The notes under the pieces were generated by a model. The model made no database searches. It was not told the origin of the DNA and saw only the letters and a program-made list of their open reading frames with translations. Shown here one piece after another: positions 24,190 to 35,440 of a DNA stretch of 64,000 nt. Numbering within the stretch: position 1 is the first letter of the stretch; each line of letters opens with the position of its first letter. Both the position numbers and the translations under genes were made by a program. Origin of the DNA: Moringa oleifera (taxonomy: Eukaryota > Streptophyta > Magnoliopsida > Brassicales > Moringaceae); assembly GCA_021397835.1 (NCBI GenBank), contig JAJFZO010000446.1:310001-374000 (forward strand), given 5' to 3'.

Positions 24190-24990
24190 TAAGATTTTTA
24201 TATTAATTGATAAGTAAATGTTAGTTACATGAATTTATATTTGAATGAATTAAGTAGATATTAGTTAAATGAATTTATATTTTGATTAATTTATACTTGA
24301 ATAAATTTTGTTACGTAAGATTAATTTGTATATTTTGTAAAATTTATATTGATTTTGTCATTAACTTAATTTAATATTAGTTAAATTTTAAGTAGATAAT
24401 TAATTAATTAGATGATTGTATAGTAAATTCTTAAATGTCATCTAAATTTTAATTAATTTACTACCTAGTTAGATGCTTGTAAAGTAATTAATTAGATTTT
24501 AATTAAATATTGACATGTATTAATTAACTAAATAGTTATTAATCATTTATTTAAATTTTAATTAATTTATTTGATGCTTGTAAAGTAAATAATTAAATGT
24601 TATTTAAATTTTAATTAATTTACTAGTGCTTATAAAGGAATTAATTAGATATTAATTAATTGATTATGTATTAATTAACTAATTAGCTATTAATCATTTA
24701 TTTAAATTTTAATTAATTAATTTGATGCCTTTAAAGTAAATAATTAAATTTTAGTTAATTTATTAGTGCCTAAAAAGTAATTAATTAGATGTTAATTAAT
24801 TGACTATATATTAATTAACTAATTAATTATAAATCATTTACTTAAATTTTAATTAATTAATTTTTCATTGCTTATATATTATTTATTTAGTTATACACTA
24901 ACTAATCATTTGTTATTTAGCTAATTAATTAATTGTATGCTAATTTAGTTAAATATATATTAATTAAAAATGTCAATTAATTCATTAACA
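24190..24990. repeat. AT-rich tandem repeat, TTAATTAATT type
   Basis: Units of about 105-120 bp share GCTTGTAAAGTAAATAATTA, TTTAAATTTTAATTAATT and a stretch like TGTATTAATTAACTAATTAG. At least five units can be followed (near 24,390, 24,475, 24,580, 24,640 and 24,770). It occupies the intron-like position of the CACTA element, matching the position of the repeat at 6.73-7.70 kb in the other remnant. Confidence 0.65.
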
Positions 24991-25129
24991 TTTTGGTTAC
25001 ATGTAATTTGTACATAAATGTCTATATAATTTGTACACGTATGTGTTTGAAATTTTTATTGGTTTATTATTGTTTGGCTACATCATATTTATATATTTTT
25101 TACTTATTTTATTATTTGAGTAAACTTTA

Positions 25130-25990
25130 TATAGATTTAGTTATACTTGACTTAGAGAAGTGTTTTGTATTTGCTGATCAATCTATCATATGGGATGTCT
25201 ATAAGTATAAACACCCAAATCTGTCACCTTGTCAATAGAATGATAGATCCATATAACAGAGGAATAGTATTATTTTCGGATAACTGGAGGTAAGTTTTAA
25301 TACTATTTGAAATTATAACAGTTTAATTTGTTCACAATGTTTTTTATATTTATTTTTGATAATGTAAACATCATTGAATGTTGATGGTTATCGAGTCTCA
25401 TACTTTTGTGTACAAAATTTTTTATCCTTTGAACCATGGTTCTCGTCAAGAAGTATGTTAATTTATGTCCACATAAGTGAAAATATTTTAATTTATATTA
25501 GTATGTATTATTTTTTATTCTTAAAATTATTGATAATTTTTTGTTGGCAGCTCTTTTAAATTGTTCTAAATTATCAATAAATCAAGTGGTAGGTGCATTC
25601 CTAGGAGTATTTTTGCTAAGTTATGTATATTTAAACCAATATATGATGTTAACTTTATTTAGTTTACAAAATATAATAATTAAAAAATTTTATTGTAATA
25701 TCCACATCAACCTTCAAATACTGAGTATGATATTATGTTATGAAATTTTTAACGGATATCATTGACAAACCTAACAAAAATATCTCATATACGAAAATAG
25801 TAATTTTTTAAGCATTTGCTTATGTAATTACTTTGGTAATTACAGTGCTTATTGGAAGTTTTAATTGGACTAACTATTTTTTTTATAAATGTAGTTAATG
25901 AATATAGATACATACACTGAGTCAAATACTGATGAAATTAGAAAGAAGCTTAAACAGTTTCTTTGGAGTGCCATATTAAAAAGTTGAACC
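25130..25990 (+). pseudogene. CACTA 3' exons with dead Ulp1-like domain
   Basis: The exon near 25,130-25,290 (KCFVFADQSIIWD) matches the exon at 40,005-40,150 of the larger element. The next blocks are the Ulp1-like domain: the HHW block near 25,370 has its Trp codon turned into TGA, and the catalytic Cys block, NSECGYYITKF in the larger element, reads NTEYDIML here. Both Cys and Gly are therefore lost by G-to-A changes. The tail near 25,900-25,985 (the SNTDEIRKKLKQFLWSA reading) is still readable. Confidence 0.65.
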
Positions 25991-26633
25991 TTGAAGGTTT
26001 GTGTAGACATAAGCATTATTGAATTTACATAGTTGAATTTTTAGGATTGTGTATGATAATATGTACTATATATATGAAGTTCAGTTATGATATCAAGTTT
26101 TTGCTTCTCTTTCATTATTTTTTGGAGTGAATTATGTTGAAGTATTTTCAAACATGAAAGAAGTAATGATGATTTAAGTGAGAATGGTATTGAAGAGTAT
26201 TGAAAGAAAAAGCTGTTTCATTGAAGTGTTAGTATTGAATTGTGTGTTAACGTATACAAGATAAAGACATGTGATTGATGTAAAAGAGATAAAGAATTTT
26301 ACATATGCAGGTTTTGGATAATTTGTATGTAAGAATTTTGTATATATTAAAATTATTAAAAAAATCTTTTAATGGACTATTGATTGAAAACTAACATTAA
26401 AGGCACTATCATGACAGTTCTATTAGAATTGTCATAAAGTCCTCACCCTTTAATGATAGTTCTTTTACAATTAAAAAGGAAGGTCTTTAATGGAAATTTT
26501 AAAAGAACTATCATTAAAAGGGAGCATTAAAAGGGAGTTGTAATGATAATTTTCAAACAGATATCATTAATTAAAACTCTCCCCTCTTTATTATCATTAA
26601 AGTCCTTTAGTAAATCTTTTATTTATAATAGTG

Positions 26634-29370
26634 GTAGTATGGTGATTAACCCTTCTTGTATTATTGAAAACCTTCTAAACTCATTGTCGAGTTCTATCAT
26701 ACTAGAGGTTATTGTGAGAAGATCCTTATGCCGGTGAAGATTGCTTCTAGTGATAGGGAAATAAAAAAATAAAAAACCATTACTTCATTTTCAACACTTC
26801 GGATAGGCAAAAGGATCTATGTCCATCCCCAACTTTCTTCCAATTCTCATCAACAAATTTAGGCTTTCTCTAGTAGGAGTCATCAAAGGAGAATAGGCAT
26901 ATGTTGGCTCGATAAGGTAAGAAAAAAGAAAGAACCACCACTTGGTTTTGACACTTAAGCAAGCCATCCTCCCAAACATCGATGCAAAGGTTAGATTTCA
27001 CCACCTTTATCACCCAACTAGTCCTATTTAATCTAAAAAATCCAACTTGAAAACTATATCTCCCCCAAAAAATGCTCTACCTCAAAGCTCCTTTCATATG
27101 TTGGGCAAGCTTGGATGCCCCCACTCCTAACAAGTTGCTGGTCAAGATCACGAAACTAGTGCTTAAGAAGTAAGTAAGCTAGTCTTTCTTTGATCATAAG
27201 GATAATCATTCTTATTAGATGAAGGGCGACCAGTTCGAGGTCGCAATTAGTAATGGCATAACTAAAAGAGGGGTAAAGGTGACAAGGTTATGCGCTAAGT
27301 AGTGCAACAGATCTCTTTCAAGTACAATGGCAATGTAGAGGGCTAAGTCAGCCAACCAACACAACAGGTTAGGGTCGGGCCAGCCATAGGTTTGAATCCT
27401 ACTGCCTTTCTCATGGACCATCTTGTGGTTATCGAATGATAGGAATAATGAAGCAAAATTTTGGAAACGAGCACGAAATGTCAATATATGAATTATCTTA
27501 TTACTCATTATTTTTGGGTCTTTTTGTTGCATTCACTTGTAACAAGAAAGAACCACCAATGTTAGGTGTAGCCCCTGTATTTTAGTGCATTCTTTTTCTT
27601 TTTCCTTGGTCTTCTATTCCGTCATATTCCTAATAACCTATCTAGTTACAATGTATTAATTGCTAATGCACCTTTCTTTTATCAAATCTCAAGGACATGG
27701 TCTAATCATAAGGGTAGTATTTTATTATGGTGTCAAATTCCAAATTTTTATGAATTTTTTCTTTGTTATCGGGGTCGACCCCAAAGGCACAATGTCTTAA
27801 AACAAAGAGGCCATAGAGAAACCTTTTTTCATTTTTTATCTCAAACTTTGTAAAGAATTCCATTATCTCGCTCTTATTCGTTGTGAGTAAAAAAGTGGGG
27901 TTGCACCCTAGCTGTACACTCTCTTCGTTTTATAAACCATTGTTGATTTTGAACTTTGTTCGTGACGGAACCGAACTTTTGATGGACTAGCCTTTTTTTG
28001 TGCATCACTTTAGCTAGATACTAGGTGGTCTCATGGTTCATAAAAAGGCAACAAAGACTTATCCATTGTTGCATCTGCACAAGATGATAAAGAGAGTGCT
28101 TCATCTATCGATGAACAGCGAATTGATGACGCTATTGGCATTGCTTTTTTATTTTTTTCCTTTCCTTTCCTATCATTGAGTTTCAATCCTTTTGTTCTAA
28201 ATTTCTTCACTTGTACCGAACTAGTTGCAGAATCAAATCCTATGTCACGGGATCCTATATTAGTCATACATCCTCATTATATTTATGCCGAGGATGTCAT
28301 CATTGCTGTAGGCTTTAGCTTATATAGATTAAAAATGATGAATGGGATTATGGCACTTCACTCATTGCCACTACGGAAGGATGTCGTCAAAAAGAAAGGA
28401 ATATTACTTCGCTTTACTGGGTACGTCAGATCCCATATAACAAGTGAGCTTTTAACCTTTACCCTACTTTATTGTTACGAAACAATAAAAGACCACTCAT
28501 GCTACTTTGGTGTCATTTTTTTGCCTTTTTTTTCGCTTTGGACAAAAGCGTTAGTGGACAGGTGGAGGAAGCAAATGAAGTAGTATGTCATTCGTAATTA
28601 ATAGAAAAATACTATTATTTTGCCTTTTTGTTAGATGGGGAACGTGAATATAGTGGTCTTTGATGAGGACTAGGAACCAATTCGAATTTTGATCTTAACA
28701 TGTTAGTGGTTTTTAACCATAAGCACCTTGCCAGGAATTTAGTGGGCTCAACAGAAATTGGGTTGAGGTGGCTGGTGGTTTCTAGATTCTATAAAAAATG
28801 CTTCTTTTATGCCCTGAGTAGTAGCCACAGCTCGTATTGATTCATTAATTCTACCCTCTCATCATTCTTGGACTTCAGTTTCCTAATATTATGACTTTTC
28901 CATGTTGGGTCTTACAAAACATTTCAATAAGGCCTGGATTGCTAGCTCTATTCAAAAGTTTTGCAACAGACGATACACAAGGAATCTTTCTATGGTACTA
29001 CTTCCTTCTAATGACTAGCATATTTATGATTCTTTTCTCCCAGATGAACCAGCAGGCATCGATCTATAGAACCAATAAAAAGATGATGGTTGTGACACGA
29101 AGTACTCTTGTACGCTTACATCACTTGGCTCACACGAAACCCCACCATGTTATGTTATGAAAAAATTAAACTTATTGTTGGACTGGTTATTCAAAGTCAG
29201 TAATTGGCTACTAGATTTCATCCTGCAAGTAAAAGAAGATTGCTTTGAAGGTGTGGCATGGCTGAATGTAAAGCAATCCACCCCTACACCTTTGATCAGT
29301 AAATTATTTAGAAATTTGGAAGATGGTTAAGATAGCTTGCTTCTAAGGCACTGACTAGATGTGCATGTAG
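26634..29370 (+). other. Mitochondrial-derived segment, copy 2 of a direct duplication
   Basis: Second copy of the segment at 20,174-22,960, in the same orientation and beginning immediately after the CACTA 3' end. Base-by-base reading shows about 10% or more divergence between the copies, with independent C-to-T and G-to-A changes in each, so the duplication is old or the copies decayed fast. Similarity ends near 29,370, where copy 1 enters its local duplication. Confidence 0.75.
27478..29169 (+). pseudogene. ccmFN: ccmFN pseudogene, nuclear mitochondrial copy 2
   Basis: Same gene as copy 1, but here the ATG start is kept (ATGTCAATATATGAATTA). A central stretch of 135 codons (28,176-28,583) is open and reads as the CcmFN middle region: NPFVLNFFTCTELVAESNP, then KMMNGIMALHSLPLRKDV. 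A second open stretch at 28,891-29,160 reads the C-terminal part, ending VMLL-type residues and then TGA in place of the Trp codon; the original TAA lies three codons on. Other stops and shifts break it. It is the better preserved of the two copies. Confidence 0.93.
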
Positions 29371-32300
29371 TCATAGTTGGCTTATCGCTACTTTTATCTT
29401 TAGAATAAGGCCTACGAGGTCCTTGTTTGAAGACAGAACAATGTTAAAAGTTCTGAGGCGTACGAAAGCTAGAGATTTGGGAGAAATACTGATTTATCAA
29501 TAATATAGAGTAAACAAGTTTGATTGGTAGACTAGAAGATAAAGGCAATCAGCACCATAAAGTGCCTTAACCTACTCACTAGGGACATAAGGATTGACAT
29601 GTGTTGAGATAGCAACCCAGCTAAGCCTTTGATCTTCATTTGAGTCAAAAAAAGACTTTCAAGAATGTGTAAACTGACTCTATCTTTCAATTTCTACTAT
29701 TAGTAAATTAGAAGGGTGGTAGATGCTCCAAGTCTAAACTAGACAATGAAAGTAAGATGGTCAAGGGTAAGCCTGAAAGTGCATGATGAGTCAAATGTCA
29801 GAGTCATAGATGAGTTTGATAAAGAAAGACATTAGCATGATCAGCCGGTAAAATCTTCTCCATAAGGACCAGTATCAAAGGTGTATTAAGGGGGACACCT
29901 CTTGCACATGGACCCACTGCTTTCATACTTGGAGAAAGATCATGACCAGGTTCCCATCTTGATATGATCATGCAGCAGTTGTCAAGGCCTTTGCAGATCA
30001 TGAAATAAGCCTTACTGGAGCGAGCCACTTTGATCGGTGTAGCTGTGAGTCGTAGGTGGCCTGGTGAATGCTTAAAGGATGAGACCTTAAAATGAGAATT
30101 TAATCATATCTGAGGGAGTGAGCCTTATAGTAAAGGGGGAAGGCAAGAAAGACTGATCTAGGGAAGGTATACTAAGTGAGGTGGCTAGCTTTATCCAGCT
30201 GGGTATTGGCCTGGCTTCTATACCTTCTTCTTAATATTCGGCTTTCACTAGATTCACTACTCTAAGTGAAGGAACTCGAAAGGAAGAATCTGATATTGAA
30301 GGGTTGAGGGAAAAAAATGATGCAATTGATTTAGCTATTGGAGCATGAGCATTAAGAGATTAAGACTTAAGGCATGGCATTAGATTAGGGAAATACTCTT
30401 TTGAATGAATCCAAAGACGAAGCTATAATTTCCAAGCTTTTAATGACCAAAAAGGAGGAGAGGAGCTCATACCTGGTTATATGATTTAAGGTTAGGAGTT
30501 TCATTGTTAGCGAGATCCCCAGCTATTGAATCTGTTGTCATCAATGAGGCTACTTCTTCTTTCAAAATGGGAGGAATAGCTTGGTCAAAATAGGCTAAGG
30601 CGATAACTTTTTCTTCATGTCTTTGGAAAAGGGCAGTAGAATTAGAAAAAAAAGCCTAATTGTTGTTGAAGGAATAGAGGTTGTTTTAGCTCTTGAAATA
30701 AGGGGAAAAGCACTAAGTACCGATTAAATAAGGGATGAGTGCCGGTGGAAAACTTTTTGAGACTTATCCAGCTCAATGAAAATTTCTTTAAGCAAGATCC
30801 CACATTCGAGAGTCAGATTCTGATCCTACTTTCACTCTTCTAGAGGAAAGAGGCCACCAAAGCAAAAAAGAGGTCTTTGCTTGCTTTTCATGTTAGAGAT
30901 GCTAGTCTTTCTTCAGTAACTGCTCTGTAAATGTTTTCAAGAATAAAAGAAGAAGGTATTCTTTCATCAGCTCTTTTGGCTATTTGCTTGCGATACACAA
31001 AGAGTTAATTGACCTAAGCCCAGTAGTTTGGCTAAGTTGGAAAGAAAGATTTAGATCCTCTTTGAGATGAAATGCAGCAATGTCCTAATCAAACCAGGCG
31101 TAAGGTCAATGATTTAGCTTAAGGCTTAAGGCCCAAGGCATAAAGGCTATTATTCCTTCTTCTTGATAGGATTAATCTCGCCCTAGATTTAAAAAGGTAG
31201 CTTGGTGGCAGCTATCCTCCTTTGTCTAAGAGAATTGGAATGGAACTGGTTGGGTTCACTAGCTCTTTCTTTTGTGATAAATTCATTTCTAATAAAGGAA
31301 TGTGGTCATGATAGGGAAAGATCTTACCTTATTACTAAGAAAGAGAATGAAAAAAGATAAAATGAGCTAAATCATCTGCTAGAGAAGAAGTTCTTAAGGA
31401 ATTGATTTAAACTAGATGAGATGTCGATGCCATTAAATTAGCTCTCAGAACAAGTTCAAGAGATGAGGATCTAGGTAGTGACGTCACCTTCAGGGGAAGA
31501 ATCATTCCATTCACTTGAAAAACTATTAAAAAGAATAGCTTTTTTCTTGCTTAACTGTGGCAAAAAAAAAAAAAAAAAAGAAAAGGCGAAGTAAACTGCG
31601 TAGAGGGGTAGAAAAAAATCAAGGAAAAGATAGAGTTTGTCTTATCTCTTGTCGACTGGGAATGAATGGTAACATGGCTTGAAAAATGACTTTCCTTTCC
31701 TTACATTAGCTAGTGTCGATGGTAAGCTTTCGAATAGAGAGAATGCTTTTGGGTGGGGTGGTATGCTTAATGATAGTCTACATGCTTAGTCGGTATCGGT
31801 CCTGTTCAAATGCTTTCCATAGTAGATTCCTTAAAGAAATTGATTAACTTAAGGAAGAATTCTTGCTTGACAAAGAAGTCGCTAGGACTCGAGAAAGCCA
31901 AAATGCTAGATTTATGTTTGCCAATAAGAGGAATCGATTTAGTAGTTCACGATAAAAGGCATAGTAGAGAAAGTTAAGAAAGACTAGGCAATCTCTAAGT
32001 TGAAATCGATCCCAGACTGGATAAATATGAGTTAGGCTACGACAAAGAAGGAGGTAGGTTATGACAATTACTGTAATCTATAATGAAATAAGGGAGTTTT
32101 TTGCTCCTTAAGAAGTTCCAATTTTTTCTGGTTAGCTCAATGAGACAGGTTATTGATGAGAAAAGCAAGGCTGATCCATATATCATAACAGTAGCTGCCA
32201 TTCTTATGGGCATGATGCTGGGGGATTATGCAAGGGTAAACATTTAGGTTAGTTTGGGTAAATAACTCAGTTCAATAGCACTTCTTCCTTTTTTATATTA

Positions 32301-32984
32301 GATTAACTTTAAAATTTCTGGGCAATTTAAGGGCAAGAAAATAGTAACTAACTAGCAATTTTCTTTTAGGTGGCCTACTTGGATTTTAGCTTTATGTTTA
32401 GAGGAAGAAACTTTTATTCGATCAGCATTTCACTCTTCCTCATGACCTAGGAGTTTCAGATTTGAGTAACCAATTTCGAAACCTTCTCAGTTAAAGTTAA
32501 GCTTCGTGGGATCTTTTCCATTCTATTTATTGAATTGTTTGGAAATGTAAATTTGGCTCATTGTCTTGTTGATTAACATTAACCAACTGTTTTTCTTTGT
32601 TTTTATCTTAGGTTAATCAAAGAAAATCTATTAAAAGAGTGCTTAAATTCCACTGATTCACTCATTTGTCATGCTATCAGACGAAGTCAATGAAATTTTG
32701 AACACTTATCTATCTCGTAGGGACCCAATCAATTAACTATGAAAGAAGGTTTTCCTATATTGAAATAAGGCATGGCCTTTCTTCTCTGTCGTACATTGGC
32801 ACTAGAGATTCAAATCATTTTCAATCTGCCTTTATGCTAATAAACTTTAGGTCTTCCTATTCTTATTAGGTCTTCATATTTTCAGCCCAAGGAATTGATT
32901 ATAGCTGCTAACTTTACCTAGATTCCAAAATACTTAACTATTAGAGTTGTTTTTTCATAAATGATGTTCTTTTTCTTCAAGATG
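29371..32984. other. Degenerate DNA, possibly mitochondrial, no recognised gene
   Basis: Continuous with ccmFN copy 2 and of the same texture, but I could identify no gene, tRNA or transposon end. Homopolymer A-runs occur near 31,562. A minus-strand open stretch at 29,804-30,028 (containing RWEPGHDLSPS) is faintly like plant retroelement DUF4283 proteins, not enough for a call. The right edge is set by the first readable TNP2 block. Confidence 0.35.
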
Positions 32985-33589
32985 GATTTAGACCTACAAA
33001 CAAGATTCAAACGTGTAACTTACTCCATGTTAGATATGAAATCATTTATATGTATATGGAGTTAATAGCAGCTATCAAAACTGGATATGGCATGGAGAAA
33101 CTAGCATTGTTGGGTCTTCTACTAGTAAGAATGCTAAGGTTGTTAGGGAGGTAGAACACATCAAAGGATTTGATAACACTGTAGAAATGGTACAAGAAGC
33201 ATTTGTAGAGTATGATAATAATCCTAACCACTTTGATAGATTATTTTGTGATGTTGAGAAACCTCTGTATTCTGGATCAGTGAAGTTCACTAAATTATCT
33301 GCTCTAGTTAAATTGTACAATTTGAATGCAAAATGTGGTTGGTCCAATTAAAGCTTTAGTGATCTTTTAAGTTTGATTGGCAAAATATTGCTTGATAATA
33401 ATGAAATGCCTACATCCATATATGATGCCAAGAAAGCATTGAATGCATTAGGCATGGAGTATCAAAAGATTCATGCCTATCCAAATGATTACATATTATA
33501 TCAGAAGGAGTTTCAAGATGACATCCACACTACAACAAATAAAAGCTTTAATGACAGTTAAAAATAGCTTTTAATGACAGTTGTAAAAC

Positions 33590-33950
33590 TGTCATCTTTG
33601 TTCATGTCATTAAAGGGGAGAGTTTTTAATGACAGTTCTTGAACTGTCGTTAAAGGGGGTGCCTTTGATGACAGTTCTAATAGAACTATCGTTAAAGGGG
33701 GTGCCTTTGATGACAGTTCTAATTAAAGGGGGTGCCTTTGATGACAGTTCTAATAGAACTGTCGTTAAAGGGGGTGCCTTTGATGACAGTTCTAATAGAA
33801 CTGTCGTTAAAGGGGGTCACCTTTCATGACAGTTCTAATAGAACTATCGTTAAAGGGGGGTGTCTTTCATGACAGTTCTAATAGAATTGTCATTAAAGGG
33901 GGGGTGTCTTTAATGACAGTTCTAATAAAACTGTCATTAAAAATATATAT
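33590..33950 (+). repeat. 5' subterminal hairpin repeats of nested CACTA
   Basis: A unit of about 45 bp is repeated about seven times: GACAGTTCTAATAGAACTGTC is a perfect 21 bp palindrome, and it is followed by GTTAAAGGGGGTGCC and TTTGATG. Each unit can fold into a hairpin. This is the densest such array in the window. Confidence 0.85.
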
Positions 33951-34904
33951 TTTCAGTATTTTTTTATTAATTTTAAAATAAATATAAAATTTTTACATTC
34001 AAATTATCCAAAACGTGGATATATAAAATTTTTCATCTCTTCCACATCAACCATATACATCAATACAATTCTTTATAATTTGCAACCAAAATTTTCCTAT
34101 TATACACTTCGAATACTTACATATGTTTGAATGCTAAAGATGAACGAATGGATAGAGTGGGTGTAGCTGCCTTCATGAAGATTGAGACAAATGAGAGAAA
34201 AAGAAGCAAGGAGAGATGCAGTACCACTTCCAATAGTTACTTCTGGATGAAGAGCAAAGAGGAAAAGGCCTGAAGAGATGCAGTGCCACTGCTTGCCGGT
34301 AGCTGCTCTAGCTATTTTTAGATAGAAAGCAAAGAGGAAAGGGCAGGAAAAAAGTAGTGCCACCAACAGCTAGCCTAGCTGCTTTTAGATGGAGAGCAAA
34401 GATGAGAAGGTCCGGAGAAAGGTAGTGCGGCTGTCAACTGGTTTAGCTTCTCGACAGAGAGCAAAGAAGAGAAGGGATGACCTAGATATAGACAGTAAAA
34501 ATTGGGTACGAGGTTCTTGTGGGTTCTGGAGACAAATTCAAGATCCCTATCTTAAAAGAAAAGTGAGCAGCCTTTAATGTCAGTTCTGGAAAAACTGGTG
34601 TTGAAGGCCATACTTTAACGCCAGTTTTTTCAAAACGGACGTTAAAGGCCATATTTTAATGTCAGTTCCTCCAGAACTGACATTGAAACCCATAACTTAA
34701 TTTGAATTGAAGACTTAAAGATGTTCTTCCATATTTTCTTCTGTTCAGCACTTTCCATGTTGGACCTCCTCACTATGTGAAATGAAGAAAAAATGCTTAT
34801 GATCACTAACTGCACTTATATACTAAAGCTAAAGTGATTCAGCCTGCACTTGAGAAATGAATCCAACCGGTTCCGGAACCATTCGTTCACGGATTGAGAG
34901 AGTG

Positions 34905-35130
34905 TGTGTGTAAGTGGAAGCAGCAACAGCTGCTGCTGTTGCTGTTTCTTACAGCAGCAGCAGCTACAGTAAGCAGCAACAGCTGCTGTTGCTGCTTCTT
35001 ACAGCAGCAGGAACAACTGCTTCTTACAGCTGCAGTGAGCAGCAACAGTTGCTGTTGCTGCTTCTTACAGCAGCAGGAATAGCTGCTGTAAGCAGCCGTT
35101 GCTACTGCAATGGTTGCTGCTACAGCAGGC
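34905..35130. repeat. CAG/CTG triplet palindromic repeat
   Basis: CAGCAACAGCTGCTGTTGCTG and near copies recur three times with TTCTTACAGCAGCAG spacers. Each core is an inverted repeat of CAG and CTG runs, so strong hairpins are possible. It lies in the leader part of the nested CACTA element. Frames through it code only Ser/Gln/Leu/Cys-rich text, which I treat as repeat translation. Confidence 0.8.
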
Positions 35131-35214
35131 CGGATTAGGAGTTGATGGAGGCCAAAAATCGGATTGGAGTGTGAGCTGCTCTCTGAACATATCTGTTTGT
35201 GGCAGTTGCAGTGA

Positions 35215-35440
35215 CGGGTGTTTTAACGTGAGTTCTTCAAGAACTGGCGTTAAAAGAGGGCTTTTAACGTCAGTTCTTGAGGAACTGGCGTTAAAAGCTA
35301 GCTGATTTATCTTTTAACGTTAGTTCTTCTAGAACTGACGTTAAAAATCTAGTTTTTAATGGTAGTTTTAAAAAAACTGTCATTAAAAGTGTTAATAAAA
35401 ATTTTAATGACAGTTATTTGAATAACTGTCATTAAATTGT
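35215..35440 (+). repeat. 3' subterminal hairpin repeats of nested CACTA
   Basis: Inverted pairs such as TTTTAACGTCAGTTCTTGA with GAACTGGCGTTAAAA recur at least five times. They resemble the 5' units but contain GGCGTT or GACGTT, and mark the right end of the nested element. Confidence 0.8.

Larger units (their letters stand above)
23441..26633 (+). mobile_element. Internally deleted CACTA element
   Basis: It starts with CTACTACAAAAATT and subterminal repeats of the TTAATGTTAGTT/AACTGACATTAA type (23,500-23,760). A leader-like pyrimidine-rich stretch (23,800-23,940) and an AT-rich intron-like repeat follow, and the element then jumps directly to sequence homologous to the 3' part of the 41 kb element (compare 25,130-26,000 with 39,985-40,850). 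It ends in subterminal repeats and TTTATAATAGTG at 26,633. The TNP2, DUF4216 and Transposase_24 parts are absent, so it is a deletion derivative of the same family. No clean 3 bp target duplication is visible. Confidence 0.75.

Noticed and set aside
29804..30028. Minus-strand frame with RWEPGHDLSPS, faintly like DUF4283 of plant LINE/retroelement proteins
   Set aside because: The match is short, and the following GLPLxxW-type motif is not convincing.
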